Shown here: piece by piece, positions 17,173-27,768 of the stretch
How the letters are laid out: every line of letters begins with the position of its first letter
Position numbering within the stretch: the first letter of the stretch is position 1
Assembly (NCBI GenBank): GCA_040719455.1
Contig: JBFDTN010000001.1
Span: forward strand, 1,178,001 to 1,242,000
Source: Streptococcus pneumoniae
GTDB taxonomy: Bacteria > Bacillota > Bacilli > Lactobacillales > Streptococcaceae
DNA length: 64,000 nucleotides
Direction: 5' to 3'
The notes under the pieces: generated by a model
What the model saw: only the letters and a program-made list of their open reading frames with translations
What the model was told of the DNA's origin: nothing
Database searches by the model: none
Position numbers and translations under genes: made by a program

Positions 17173-18743
17173 AGGAGAGTTAATTACTCTCCTCAGACTG
17201 AAGACAAATAATTTTTCCCAACTGCTTGTCTTCTTTTTTTGTCTCATATCAGTTCCCATACTCTTTTGATGTAAAATAAAAAGGCCTTCCCTGCCATGAT
17301 TTTGACATATTTTTTGAGATTTAAGCAAGCCAAAGTCAGCCCAAGCATTGCTTCCATCTTGGCCTTGCCTTTCTGTCTCGTGTATCTGAGATTGTGGTAT
17401 TCCTTAGCTGTCCCAAAAAGACGCTCAATCGTCTCTTTACGCCCTTGGTAGAGCTCCTTCATGCCAATTTGATGTCGAATCACTTCACAGGTTTCTAAAT
17501 AATCTTTCCAGATATGACGGGTAATCAAGCGTTGATGATTCTTGGAGCTTGTGCATTGACCTAGAAGAGGGCAGCTACAACATATTTGGGCTTGACTCCT
17601 GTATTCACGGTAGCCATCTCGATTTGTAGTGCTATAAGATAAGACTTGATCCTTAGGACAGAGGTAGCAGTCGTAGTATTCATCATAAACAAAATCCTTG
17701 GGACGAAGTTTCGTCTTGTCCCCTTTAGGTCTAGTATAAGGCAATACTGGAGTGATGGATTGATCAAGGAGAAATTTAGCAATAGCAGGTGTCTTATAGC
17801 CAGCATCTAAGATAATATGACTAGGATTGAACTCTTTGATCGTTTCAAATAGCACAGGAAAAGCCTGACTATCATGGACGTTTCCTGCATGAACAGAGTA
17901 ACCTAACGCCCAGCCATGTTTATCACAAGCTACTTGTGCATTGTAAGCAAATACCTCCTTATGTTCTCCCTTATGAAACCAACCACTTTCAGGGTCCGTA
18001 GTAGAGACTTTTTTACTAACGGGCTCTTTTTCTTTGGCGAGCCCTAGCGACTTTTTTCCGTGTTTTTTTCGCTCTAGGTCAATCTCCTTTTCCAATTGCT
18101 CGCTCATAAACTTCGCTTGCACTTCAACTTCTTGATTGAGATATTTATGATGATTAGCAGCTGCTTTAATATGAGTTCCGTCTACGAAAATCTCACTTGG
18201 ATGAATGAAGCCTGCATGCAAGCAGAGACCAAGAATATGAGAGAAAATCTTCTCTATTACCTGCTTATCCGCAAAGCGACGCACCACATTCTTGCCATAG
18301 GTCGTGAAATGTGGAACCTTATCTTCTAAGGACAAACCTAGGAACCAACGATAAGCCACATTCACTTCAATCTCTTTGATTGTCTGTCGCATCGAACGAA
18401 TTCCAAAGAGACATTGAATGATAGGGATTTTTATAAGCAGGACAGGGTCTAGGCTCGGACGACCCTTATCTAGACTATAGCTATCTTCTACAACATCATA
18501 GATGAAGGAAAAGTCAATTGTCTCTTCTATTTGACGAAGAAGATGATCTTTAGGAACCAGCTCATCTAAACTGTAAAAACCTACTTGTTGGCGATTGTAA
18601 CTAGGATTTTCTTTGTGAAACATACCTCTACCTCACACACCTGTTTCTCTAGTTCTATTATACTCCTAAATAGACAAAAAATCTGTTAGAAAGGGAATTC
18701 TAACAGATTTGTCTTCAGTCTGAGGAGAGTTAATTACTCTCCT
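17173..18743 (-). mobile_element. IS1182-family insertion sequence within a palindrome
   Basis: Both ends carry the near-palindrome AGGAGAGTTAATTACTCTCCT in direct orientation (17173-17193 and 18723-18743). Inside them, CAGACTGAAGACAAAT at the left is inverted at the right. The central TTAATTA is in the same orientation at both ends, as expected of a target duplication, while the GGAGAG/CTCTCC arms could belong either to the element or to a palindromic target. Confidence 0.8.
17244..18623 (-). CDS. IS1182-family transposase
   Basis: This is a 459-residue DDE transposase, apparently intact. The N-terminal DUF772-like part includes DKGRPSLDPVLLIKIPIIQ and GIRSMRQTIKEIE. The catalytic part includes IFVDGTHIKAAAN, HIILDAGYKTPAIAKFLL and a late ETIERLFGTAKEYHNLRY, with a C4-type zinc-binding block between (CYLCPKDQ...CCSCPLLGQC). 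It lies between the truncated gene and the distal end of the CRISPR array. Confidence 0.92.
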   Translation of the reverse strand: MFHKENPSYNRQQVGFYSLDELVPKDHLLRQIEETIDFSFIYDVVEDSYSLDKGRPSLDPVLLIKIPIIQCLFGIRSMRQTIKEIEVNVAYRWFLGLSLEDKVPHFTTYGKNVVRRFADKQVIEKIFSHILGLCLHAGFIHPSEIFVDGTHIKAAANHHKYLNQEVEVQAKFMSEQLEKEIDLERKKHGKKSLGLAKEKEPVSKKVSTTDPESGWFHKGEHKEVFAYNAQVACDKHGWALGYSVHAGNVHDSQAFPVLFETIKEFNPSHIILDAGYKTPAIAKFLLDQSITPVLPYTRPKGDKTKLRPKDFVYDEYYDCYLCPKDQVLSYSTTNRDGYREYRSQAQICCSCPLLGQCTSSKNHQRLITRHIWKDYLETCEVIRHQIGMKELYQGRKETIERLFGTAKEYHNLRYTRQKGKAKMEAMLGLTLACLNLKKYVKIMAGKAFLFYIKRVWELI

Positions 18744-18953
18744 CTCCGTTATCTGCTTTGACATCATATACGATCTACGGAGTTCAGCAGCATCAGAACT
18801 ACTTTTTTAAGAAGGCAATATGCAAACTTACAACAATATTTCTAAAAATTAACTATCCTTGAGAAATGGAAAACCTAAAAATATAATGATACTGATCTTC
18901 TCCATTTGATGACAAAATAGCATCTGATAAAAAATTAGCCTGCCAGCTATCTA
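18744..18953. other. Gene-free spacer between IS1182 and the CRISPR array
   Basis: No supported reading frame, tRNA or repeat was recognised here. It does not continue the truncated gene on the other side of the IS. Confidence 0.4.
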
Positions 18954-18987
18954 TTAAAAATGCGCTCCCATAATCTAGGAACGCATT
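18954..18987 (-). terminator. Terminator of the CRISPR array transcript
   Basis: On the minus strand AATGCG-n-TCC pairs with GGA-n-CGCATT and is followed by TTTTTAATAG. It sits 22 bases beyond the last (degenerate) repeat in the direction of pre-crRNA transcription. Confidence 0.75.
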
Positions 18988-19009
18988 ATCATCAAAACTA
19001 TTTAAATAA

Positions 19010-21423
19010 AAACAGGAACTAGCTGAAACAGCACAGCTCTAAAACCGGCTACGCTGTTCTTTTAAAAATAGCATTTGTTTTGGAACCAGTTGAAACAGCA
19101 CAGCTCTAAAACAAGCAAAGGCACTACATCGTAACCACTTTTGTTTTGGAACCAGTTGAAACAGCACAGCTCTAAAACTTACCAGCGAGACGGTAAACCA
19201 AACATGCCGTTTTGGAACCAGTTGAAACAGCACAGCTCTAAAACAAACTAGGATTGACTTTCTCCCAAACTCGAGTTTTGGAACCAGTTGAAACAGCACA
19301 GCTCTAAAACAGTAGAGACTGCCTCAATCTTGAGTGTTGTGTTTTGGAACCAGTTGAAACAGCACAGCTCTAAAACGACTTAGTGGTCACAAATGACGCG
19401 ATTAAGGTTTTGGAACCAGTTGAAACAGCACAGCTCTAAAACAGTCTGCATTGGACAAGTATTTTAAAGAATGTTTTGGAACCAGTTGAAACAGCACAGC
19501 TCTAAAACTACTCAAGAACAGTCATATCTTTGGACCAAGTTTTGGAACCAGTTGAAACAGCACAGCTCTAAAACACTATGTATGAATTGCAAGAATATAA
19601 ACTAGTTTTGGAACCAGTTGAAACAGCACAGCTCTAAAACAGCCTTTGTCACCTTTAACTTGGAATGTGAGTTTTGGAACCAGTTGAAACAGCACAGCTC
19701 TAAAACTAGAGATAATAGATAAGGAGAAAATATGAGGTTTTGGAACCAGTTGAAACAGCACAGCTCTAAAACAAGCACCTGACCAATCTCCATTGATGAT
19801 CTGTTTTGGAACCAGTTGAAACAGCACAGCTCTAAAACCGGTCCATATAGATAGTATTCTCTTCCTTTGTTTTGGAACCAGTTGAAACAGCACAGCTCTA
19901 AAACTCTACACACTTTCTTCTACTTTATATAAATGTTTTGGAACCAGTTGAAACAGCACAGCTCTAAAACCATTCGCTAGCATATCCGAGCAAAGTTTGA
20001 GTTTTGGAACCAGTTGAAACAGCACAGCTCTAAAACTTGATGCAATGGAAGAGGTGACGAAGGAGGAGTTTTGGAACCAGTTGAAACAGCACAGCTCTAA
20101 AACCAGAGCGCATATCATATTTGAGCATTTCAGGTTTTGGAACCAGTTGAAACAGCACAGCTCTAAAACATTGATAATGCTGACATGAATGATGGTATTG
20201 TTTTGGAACCAGTTGAAACAGCACAGCTCTAAAACCCTACACACACTTCTTCTACTTTATATAAAGTTTTGGAACCAGTTGAAACAGCACAGCTCTAAAA
20301 CACTGTCGGCAACGAACACGCCGCTCCTCAGGTTTTGGAACCAGTTGAAACAGCACAGCTCTAAAACAGCCCATCACATCATAGTCCGCATCATCAAGTT
20401 TTGGAACCAGTTGAAACAGCACAGCTCTAAAACTCACTTTCTATACTTATATTATACACATAAGTTTTGGAACCAGTTGAAACAGCACAGCTCTAAAACA
20501 CACACCTGTTATATTGTGATAGATATACTGTTTTGGAACCAGTTGAAACAGCACAGCTCTAAAACATAGCACTAAAGTAGATAACAACGTCACCCGTTTT
20601 GGAACCAGTTGAAACAGCACAGCTCTAAAACATAGATTTTGTCCGAAAAAATTATACGAAAGTTTTGGAACCAGTTGAAACAGCACAGCTCTAAAACAAA
20701 ATGAAAAAGAGAACTTACATAGCACATGTTTTGGAACCAGTTGAAACAGCACAGCTCTAAAACAGCTTTTTCAAGTTCTGAGAGACATTTTTCGTTTTGG
20801 AACCAGTTGAAACAGCACAGCTCTAAAACCGTCATCCTCTTCTTCGTCCTCGGACTCTTGTTTTGGAACCAGTTGAAACAGCACAGCTCTAAAACATTTT
20901 TGGGCTATGGCTTAACCACAGGAGTGTTTTGGAACCAGTTGAAACAGCACAGCTCTAAAACATGCAAACATTGCTTTACGGACAACTCATTGTTTTGGAA
21001 CCAGTTGAAACAGCACAGCTCTAAAACATCTGGAGAGCGTTTAAGTAGTTTCTTGATGTTTTGGAACCAGTTGAAACAGCACAGCTCTAAAACAAGCCTT
21101 TCGGCTCGTCACGCGCCAGCGTAGTTTTGGAACCAGTTGAAACAGCACAGCTCTAAAACATACATCCACAAACGCAAGAGATAATTTTTGTTTTGGAACC
21201 AGTTGAAACAGCACAGCTCTAAAACACACACACATTCTCCCACTTTATATAAATAGTTTTGGAACCAGTTGAAACAGCACAGCTCTAAAACGGAAGCAGT
21301 CGCCACTCTTACTCAACAGCTGTTTTGGAACCAGTTGAAACAGCACAGCTCTAAAACTCGTCCATCAGCAAGGAGACGATATGCTTGGTTTTGGAACCAG
21401 TTGAAACAGCACAGCTCTAAAAC
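19010..21423 (-). CRISPR. Type II-A CRISPR array, 37 repeats and 36 spacers
   Basis: The 36-nt repeat, in crRNA sense on the minus strand, begins GTTTTAGAGCTGTGCTG and ends GGTTCCAAAAC. Thirty-six repeats (19077-21423) look identical; the 37th, distal one at 19010-19045 is degenerate in its last bases. Spacers are 30 nt except two of 31 (19046-19076, 20037-20067). The leader is at the csn2 side (21424 onward), so the newest spacers are near 21388. Three spacers (19905-19934, 20236-20265, 21226-21255) are variants of one target. Translated open frames across the array are artefacts of the repeat. Confidence 0.98.
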
Positions 21424-21523
21424 CTCGTAGAAAAAATTTTTTATACTAGATTTCGTAATCGCGCCATTCGTCCCAGCCAGACTCTCATTTCAACGGATTC
21501 CAATTTCTTTTATTATACCATAT
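21424..21523 (-). promoter_or_regulatory. CRISPR leader with array promoter
   Basis: The leader ends TTTTTTCTACGAG directly before the first repeat. CTACGAG is the leader-anchoring end typical of type II-A loci, used by Cas1-Cas2 to place new spacers. An extended -10, TGGTATAAT on the minus strand (TATAAT at 21512-21517), overlaps the csn2 stop codon and would give a leader RNA of about 80 nt. The -35 is weak (TTTTTT at 17 bp). Confidence 0.7.
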
Positions 21524-22178
21524 TTTCAGCAGTTAAAAAATAATCTTGGTCAAGAATATATTGCGGAAAATCGTATAATTTCCTAGGTTCTAAAAATAAT
21601 ACAGTTTGATCTGATAAGACAATATATTCTATTAGTCGCGTCAATTCTTCTTTTGTTAAGTAAGATCCAACATTAAAAAAGACAAGTAGACGTTTTTTCT
21701 GGAGATGATTATACACTTGTAAAATTTCAAAACACTTTTCAAAAATTGTGTCGCTTCTTGTTTCAATCTGAACTCCTAATGCCTTAATCAATTCTAAGAT
21801 TGTGATTTCATCATACTCCAGGTCTAATTCATTTTCCAAACATTCAAATGTAATCAAGTCTGTAATGGTAGATGCCAACTTCTCAATCATGGATTTCACC
21901 TCAGGTTTATCATTCAATTGATTTTCTATCCCAGCGTGGATTAACTTTATTAAAGCTGGGGAATTGATATCATAACCTAAAATATCTGTCACAAGCATCA
22001 GTTCATTTCCTGACAATTCCTTGTTTTTCCTATCGAAAATCTTCAAATTGGCATTTTCAGGATACTGATAAAAATATCTAACAATTGAGGCATAAAGACC
22101 TGTATCTTCTACGATTAGAATAGTTGGACTATCAATAGAAAGAGCATTATCAAAAATAGGTAGATTAAGCTTCACCAC
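21513..22178 (-). CDS. csn2: CRISPR adaptation protein Csn2
   Basis: Csn2 is a 221-residue, subtype II-A-specific protein that forms a tetrameric ring sliding on DNA ends during spacer acquisition. The size matches the short (S. pyogenes-like) Csn2 group, and landmarks include [22 protein letters not shown] (landmark [15 protein letters not shown]) and [15 protein letters not shown]. Its start overlaps the cas2 3' end by 14 bases. It is the last gene of the cas operon and abuts the leader. Confidence 0.95.
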   Translation of the reverse strand: MVKLNLPIFDNALSIDSPTILIVEDTGLYASIVRYFYQYPENANLKIFDRKNKELSGNELMLVTDILGYDINSPALIKLIHAGIENQLNDKPEVKSMIEKLASTITDLITFECLENELDLEYDEITILELIKALGVQIETRSDTIFEKCFEILQVYNHLQKKRLLVFFNVGSYLTKEELTRLIEYIVLSDQTVLFLEPRKLYDFPQYILDQDYFLTAENMV

Positions 22179-22509
22179 GATAATCCTCCCCTAAAAAAAC
22201 GATTCGATCCTCCGTGTTTGCAATACTTGTATCTTTTTCACCATGTAAGTAAATCATTCTAGCAAACTGTTTTTCGGTCACCGTCAATAAAGTAATATGC
22301 CCCTTTTGTGGATTATTTTCTCTCAATCGCCCAAGCATAGCCTGATTAGCAGTTCCATTTAAAAGTAGCTTACTATAAACCGAAAATTGATGCATGAGAA
22401 AGCCTTCACTCAATAAAAATTTTCGAAATTTCCGATAAGCCTTTCGCTCATCAGCTGTATCTGTTGGCATATCAAACATTAATATCATCCGCATATATCG
22501 ATAACTCAT
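22165..22509 (-). CDS. cas2: CRISPR-associated endonuclease Cas2
   Basis: Cas2 is a 114-residue ferredoxin-fold protein that forms the Cas1-Cas2 integrase core. The first strand [23 protein letters not shown] carries the conserved aspartate (MFDMPT), and [21 protein letters not shown] follows. It overlaps cas1 by four bases (ATGA), indicating translational coupling. Confidence 0.96.
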   Translation of the reverse strand: MSYRYMRMILMFDMPTDTADERKAYRKFRKFLLSEGFLMHQFSVYSKLLLNGTANQAMLGRLRENNPQKGHITLLTVTEKQFARMIYLHGEKDTSIANTEDRIVFLGEDYRGEA

Positions 22510-23372
22510 ATCCTAAACTCAGGAACTCCTTTCCCTTTGTTATTCAATGCTTTTACAACTTTTTTCGTATAATCACTGACAATATTTGAGAGATACATTT
22601 CTTTTCCCATATAGGCATAAGTCTCTGAAAAGATAGCAAACAACTCTCGTTTTATTTTCACAAATGAAGAGGTACGATTCTCATAGACTATTCGATCAAT
22701 AATAGGTCGAAAGGGCTCCATAATATCACTAGCAAAATTGAATTGATTAAATTGATTGGCATGTTTTAGACCAAACTGGGTCATACAGCCTGTCACAACC
22801 ACCTCACGCGCAAACAAACTCAATAATAAGGTATAGCCGTAATCAAGTGCTGCATTAATATCGTTATCCTCGTCTCTCGAAAAACCATTTCCAAACAAAC
22901 GATTAAAGTAAATCCTCGCCGCATGTCCTTCTCGGTTGGTCGGATCAAAGACTTCCAACTCCCTATGCAATCGCATGAGCGACTCTGACTTCTCATAGAA
23001 GCCATATTCTCCTAAAACATAACTCTGGTTTAGAATTTTCTGGGAGATGATTTCTGTCCACACACTGGCCTTAACTTCTTCTAGCCAAGCAACTTGTTTT
23101 GCCAATTGCAGACTCGAATCATGCCGAGCATAGTAAGGCATAAGCATGGATTTTGGCAGGCGTTTATCATCACAGAAAATCACTAAGATATTCTCATCCA
23201 CCAAACGCTTCATCAGCATCGTAGAGAGCAAAATATCTGTCGTCTCAAGTAACAAGATGTCAATCTCGGACAGATGAATTAACTCTGTCCGAGAGGCATC
23301 TTTAAAAATCAAGTGATTATTCTTATAAGACAACTTCGAGTGTGTATTGACTACTACCGTTCGCCATCCCAT
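22506..23372 (-). CDS. cas1: CRISPR-associated endonuclease Cas1
   Basis: Cas1 is a 288-residue metal-dependent integrase that inserts spacers at the leader end of the array. Landmarks are [20 protein letters not shown] at the N terminus, [21 protein letters not shown] with the catalytic glutamate region, [15 protein letters not shown], and [23 protein letters not shown] (catalytic His and Asp). Its ATG overlaps the cas9 TAA (TAATG). Confidence 0.97.
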   Translation of the reverse strand: MGWRTVVVNTHSKLSYKNNHLIFKDASRTELIHLSEIDILLLETTDILLSTMLMKRLVDENILVIFCDDKRLPKSMLMPYYARHDSSLQLAKQVAWLEEVKASVWTEIISQKILNQSYVLGEYGFYEKSESLMRLHRELEVFDPTNREGHAARIYFNRLFGNGFSRDEDNDINAALDYGYTLLLSLFAREVVVTGCMTQFGLKHANQFNQFNFASDIMEPFRPIIDRIVYENRTSSFVKIKRELFAIFSETYAYMGKEMYLSNIVSDYTKKVVKALNNKGKGVPEFRI

Positions 23373-26300
23373 TAGTCTCCTCCCAACTTGCTCAAATCAA
23401 TCCGTGTTTCGTAAAGCCCTGTAATGGACTGATGAATGAGAGTTGCATCTAAGCACTCTTTGGTAGAAGTGTAACGCTTTCTATCAACTGTTTCATTGAA
23501 GAATTTAAAGGCAGCTGGTGCTCCAAAAGCTGTAAAGGTTAGCAGATTGCTAAAAGAAGAAGCCATCGACCTAATATCTTCCTTATCAGCTTGGTCATAT
23601 AAGTCTTGAATTTGTCTCCATTTATCTTCTGCTAAAACATATTTCCTCGCAAAATCGCCTATGTAATCCAGTAGATCGTTAAATCGTAAGATATTTTCCA
23701 TGACATACTTGAGATGATTTTCTTTATCAGCTTGATTATCAACTCTCTGAGCATGATAGAGTAAGGCGACTAAATCTGCTGGTAGTACCATCTGATTTCC
23801 CTTTTGTAGTTCTTTTGCACTAGCTAATAAGCGCCTACGACCATTTTCAAATTCAAATAAGCTAAACTTCGGAAGTTTCAAAATGGTATCGGCTTGAATA
23901 TTGTGATAACCTTTCTTTTCCAAAAATGCAATTGGATCTCGCTCAAAGTCTGAACGCTCCATGATGGTAATGCCAACTAACTCTTTCACAGTCTTCAATT
24001 TCTTGGCCTTACCTTTTTCGATATCTGCCACTACAAAGACAGAATAGGCAATGGTTGGACTATCAAAACCACCGTATTTCTTCGGATCAAGGAAAATGTG
24101 CTTGGTCTTTCTAGCAATTCGTTTATCAGAATCCCCCTTTGATAGAATAGATTCTTTTGAGAAGCCGCCCGTTTGAACCTCCACCTTTTTCACAACATTT
24201 ACTTGCGGATAAGAGAGAACCTTCCGAATAGTCGCAAAATCTTTGTTCTTATCCCAAACCTTTGTTTTACCTTCTGGATCATACTCAACATCAGATAATT
24301 CTCTCTCACTACCATCTGCTAACTTAATCTTCGTTTTAAAGAAATTCAGCAGATTTGAGTAAAAGAATTTCTTGGCGGTCGCTTTTCCAAGTTCAGCCTG
24401 ATCATTTGTTTTTGCAAATAATTTCCGCAGATCGTGCTTTTTATACTCACCATAGACAAATTCTGGCGCTAATTTAGGATATTTTTTCAAGAGAGCTGTA
24501 CCAACAACAGCATTTAGATAGGCATCGTGAGCATGGTGGTAATCATTGATTTCCCTCACTTTATAAAGTTGAAAGTCCTTACGGAACTGCGATACGAGAT
24601 TGGACTTCAAAGTAACAATCTTAGTTGTTCGAATACTGTTACCCGCTTCATCTTTTTCTTGATTCCAACGACTATCTAAGATTTGCGCCACGTGTTTGGT
24701 GATTTGTCGTGTTTCTACCAGCTGACGTCTAATAAAGCCAGCCTTGTCACGTTCTGTCAAGCCACCGCGTTCTGCCTTTGTCAAATTATTATATTTACGC
24801 TCAGAGATCAATTTTGAATCAAGCAATTGCTTCCAAAAATATTTATTCTTTTGAACAATTTCTAAGCTAGGTGTATCATCTGATTTTCCACGATTTACAG
24901 CAGAACTTACTAAAACCCGATTATCCAATGAATCATCCTTGATAAAACTTTGTGGAATAATATGATCAATATCATATCCGCTGAGTTTATCAATATCAAG
25001 TGGATCGCCTGTATACATATCGCGACCATTTTGAAGGTAGTAAAGGAACAAACGATCATTTTGAAGTGCTTGATTATCTAAATCTTTGATACTAATTGTA
25101 TCACCCTTATACTCCTTAAAGGCATCTTGTAACCGCTTCAAGCGTGGTTGTGAATTGCGTCTCCCCTTATTCGTTGTCTGATTTTCACGTGCCATTTCAA
25201 TGATAATCTGTTTTGGCGGCTGGTTTCCCATTACCCGAACCAACTCGTCCACAATCTTTACACTTTGGAGAATGCCTTTTTTAATAGCTGGACTACCTGC
25301 CAAACCACGCACTGTATGAGCTAAACTGTCTTCTTCGCCAATCACTTGGGATTTTTCAATGATTTCTTTGAAACCCAAATAATCATCATGAATCAATTGC
25401 ATAAAGTTTCGATTGAGACGATCATATTTCAGATATTCCAAAATAGTATGACCCGTCGCTTTATGGCGAATACCATTAATCAACTTACGAGACAATTTCC
25501 CCCAGCCTGTATAATGCCTGCGTTCTAGCTTTTTCAACTGTTCTTGTGTAAGCAGATCACGATACTTCTCAAGACGCTTGCGAATCATCTCCCTATCTTC
25601 AAACAAGGTCAAGGTACGGATAATATCTTCAATCACATCTTGATTCGCTTCATCATCTAAGAATGATTGATTTAGAATCTTCTTCAAGTCATGATAAGTT
25701 CCTAAGGAAGCATTAAAAACATTTTTCTCCTTGTCTAAACCAGTTACATCCACAATTCTAAATTCATCAAACTCTTGCTGTAAGTAATTTAACAACTGTT
25801 GCTTGCTTACCTTCCGATATTTTTTGAAAACATGGTCAAAAATTTCTTGTCGCATATTTGGACAAAAGAACTCTGTTTTGCCTTGCTCATTTACATATTT
25901 TACCTTGGTCAGCTCATTGTAAACTGTAAAAGTCTCATAGACCAGACTGTGTTTGGGAAGCACTTTTTCAGCTGGTAAATACAAATCGTTTGACGTCATC
26001 CGCGTGATAAACTGCTCTGCCGAACCTTCCTTATCAATCACATCATCAAAATTCCACGGAGTAATTGTTTCATCTGAATGGTAGTAAGCCCAGGCAAATC
26101 TACTTCCCTTGCGTGCCAAGGGTCCTACGTAATAAGGGATTCTAAAGGTTAGGATTGCCTCAATTTTCTCCTGCTGGGTCTTTAAAAATGGATAATGCGC
26201 CCCCTGACGGCGTAAAATCGCCTGCATTTCTCGTAAATGAATTTGGTGAGGAATAGAGCCATTATCAAATGTACGCTGTTTTCGCAAGAAATCCTCACGG

Positions 26301-27487
26301 TCAATCTTATCAATAAAATACTCACTACCTTCGATTTTAGATAAGATGCCCTTGAGATAACGATAAAAATCTTCCTGATTCACGCCATTTTCAATATAGC
26401 CAGCATAGCCATTTTTACTAGTATTTTTGAAGATGTCTGAATAATAGCTAGCTGGTGCATTATTTTGAATAAAATCCTTCAACTGAGCCAAATCCGCCTG
26501 ATGTTCTTCAAACCGTTTGACCATAGAAGCTGATAAAGGAGCTTTTGTCGAGAGATCATTTACAGTTAAAATTCCTGACAATAAAATAACATCATATAGA
26601 CTCTTAGCAGCTGTAAATAAATCAGCGTACTCATCACCGACTTTCCCTAAGAGCTCTTCCAAATCCTCTTCGTAAGTATCTTTAGAAAACTGCAACTTAG
26701 CATCTTCAGACAATTGGAAGTTCGATTTAAAATTAGGCTGTAATCCCAGAGCCAGTGCAATCAAATTCCCAAAAAGAGTATTTTTCTTCTCTGTTGGATA
26801 ATGGTTCACTAAATTTTCCAAACGGCGAGACTTGCTCAGTTTTTCTGTTAATAGCTCCTTCGCATTGATAACTATCTCTGATAAATGACTTTCTTCAAAA
26901 ATCCTGTCATATTCTGCGACCAACGCTGCATACAAACTCTGAATATCGATATTTTCTATCCCTAAATCACCCTCAAACAAGAAATGCCCACGAAACTTTA
27001 TCATATGCGCCAAGGCTAGATAAATCAAGCGCAAATCTGCTTTCTCACTTGAATCTGCTAAGTGCTTTCTCAAATGGTAGATAGTTGGATAAGTCTGGTG
27101 ATAATTTACTTCATCTATTTTATTTCCAAAAATTGGATGACGATCTGCTTCTTTATCATCAACCACCAAGAACGACTCTTCTAAGCGATGGAAAAACGCA
27201 CTGTCTACTTGATTCATTTCCTCAAAGAAAATTTCCTGCAAGTAACGGAGACGATTTTTTCGACGAGTATACCGCCGTCTAGCAGTCCTTTTAAGACGAG
27301 TTTCTTCAGCTGTTTTTCCTTCGTCAAACAACAATAAACCCATCAAATTCTTCTTGATTGACTGCCTGTCTGTATTTCCTAGAACCTTTATCTTTTTAGC
27401 CGGAACCTTATAATCATCTGTGATCACGGCCCATCCGACACTATTGGTCCCGATATCTAAACCGATCGAATATGGTTTCTTGCTCAT
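23372..27487 (-). CDS. cas9: Type II-A CRISPR effector nuclease Cas9
   Basis: This is a 1371-residue Cas9 closely resembling that of S. pyogenes (1368 residues) throughout. I chose [15 protein letters not shown] (27487), preceded by AAAGGAGG. RuvC I has Asp11 in [13 protein letters not shown]; an arginine-rich bridge helix follows ([17 protein letters not shown]). RuvC II has [15 protein letters not shown], the HNH domain has [11 protein letters not shown] with His842, and RuvC III has [13 protein letters not shown]. The C-terminal PAM-interacting region ends [10 protein letters not shown], keeping the two arginines that read GG in S. pyogenes Cas9, so an NGG PAM is predicted. The operon continues with cas1-cas2-csn2. 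Confidence 0.98.
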   Translation of the reverse strand: MSKKPYSIGLDIGTNSVGWAVITDDYKVPAKKIKVLGNTDRQSIKKNLMGLLLFDEGKTAEETRLKRTARRRYTRRKNRLRYLQEIFFEEMNQVDSAFFHRLEESFLVVDDKEADRHPIFGNKIDEVNYHQTYPTIYHLRKHLADSSEKADLRLIYLALAHMIKFRGHFLFEGDLGIENIDIQSLYAALVAEYDRIFEESHLSEIVINAKELLTEKLSKSRRLENLVNHYPTEKKNTLFGNLIALALGLQPNFKSNFQLSEDAKLQFSKDTYEEDLEELLGKVGDEYADLFTAAKSLYDVILLSGILTVNDLSTKAPLSASMVKRFEEHQADLAQLKDFIQNNAPASYYSDIFKNTSKNGYAGYIENGVNQEDFYRYLKGILSKIEGSEYFIDKIDREDFLRKQRTFDNGSIPHQIHLREMQAILRRQGAHYPFLKTQQEKIEAILTFRIPYYVGPLARKGSRFAWAYYHSDETITPWNFDDVIDKEGSAEQFITRMTSNDLYLPAEKVLPKHSLVYETFTVYNELTKVKYVNEQGKTEFFCPNMRQEIFDHVFKKYRKVSKQQLLNYLQQEFDEFRIVDVTGLDKEKNVFNASLGTYHDLKKILNQSFLDDEANQDVIEDIIRTLTLFEDREMIRKRLEKYRDLLTQEQLKKLERRHYTGWGKLSRKLINGIRHKATGHTILEYLKYDRLNRNFMQLIHDDYLGFKEIIEKSQVIGEEDSLAHTVRGLAGSPAIKKGILQSVKIVDELVRVMGNQPPKQIIIEMARENQTTNKGRRNSQPRLKRLQDAFKEYKGDTISIKDLDNQALQNDRLFLYYLQNGRDMYTGDPLDIDKLSGYDIDHIIPQSFIKDDSLDNRVLVSSAVNRGKSDDTPSLEIVQKNKYFWKQLLDSKLISERKYNNLTKAERGGLTERDKAGFIRRQLVETRQITKHVAQILDSRWNQEKDEAGNSIRTTKIVTLKSNLVSQFRKDFQLYKVREINDYHHAHDAYLNAVVGTALLKKYPKLAPEFVYGEYKKHDLRKLFAKTNDQAELGKATAKKFFYSNLLNFFKTKIKLADGSERELSDVEYDPEGKTKVWDKNKDFATIRKVLSYPQVNVVKKVEVQTGGFSKESILSKGDSDKRIARKTKHIFLDPKKYGGFDSPTIAYSVFVVADIEKGKAKKLKTVKELVGITIMERSDFERDPIAFLEKKGYHNIQADTILKLPKFSLFEFENGRRRLLASAKELQKGNQMVLPADLVALLYHAQRVDNQADKENHLKYVMENILRFNDLLDYIGDFARKYVLAEDKWRQIQDLYDQADKEDIRSMASSFSNLLTFTAFGAPAAFKFFNETVDRKRYTSTKECLDATLIHQSITGLYETRIDLSKLGGD

Positions 27488-27645
27488 CTGATTTCCTCCT
27501 TTACGTATGAGATGAACTTTAAAAAATAAGCGAAAATATTTATTAAAAAACACTTTAATGAACTCTATGAAATTTTTTAAACATTTAAATAGCTCAGTTA
27601 GCAAAACAACATCATTTTTTTCACTTTATAGTGCCTCTTAATTTC

Positions 27646-27678
27646 CTACCTTATAACATAACTTTTATGAAAATTCTA
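27646..27678 (-). promoter_or_regulatory. cas9 upstream region with probable tracr-L target site
   Basis: The minus strand reads ..AAAAGTTATGTTATAAGG... TGTTATAAG looks like an extended -10 (TGnTATAAt), placing the cas operon start about 160 bp before cas9. Overlapping it, AAAAGTTATGTTATA (27652-27666) followed by AGG (27649-27651) matches, at 14 of 15 positions, the bases just before the repeat-like sequence at 28765. The remaining stretch 27488-27645 is an AT-rich leader with no other feature I can name. Confidence 0.6.
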
Positions 27679-27768
27679 TCACAACTTAAAATCTTTATCT
27701 ATATTTAAATACAAGAATAATGAAAAAACATAAAAAATTTGATAGAATAATAAAAGAAGCCATACTTA

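Noticed and set aside
19039-21306. Several open frames of 60-130 codons on both strands across the array, rich in WNQLKQHSSKT or FRAVLFQLVPK
   Set aside because: They are translations of the 66-bp CRISPR repeat-spacer period and have no ribosome sites.
19010-21423. Self-targeting spacers
   Set aside because: I noticed no obvious match between a spacer and the rest of the window, but this was not an exhaustive comparison, so I make no claim either way.
23372-27604. A Cas9 start at 27604 giving 39 extra residues
   Set aside because: The extra part is lysine/phenylalanine-rich leader translation; AAAGGAGG sits right before the ATG at 27487, where homologues begin.
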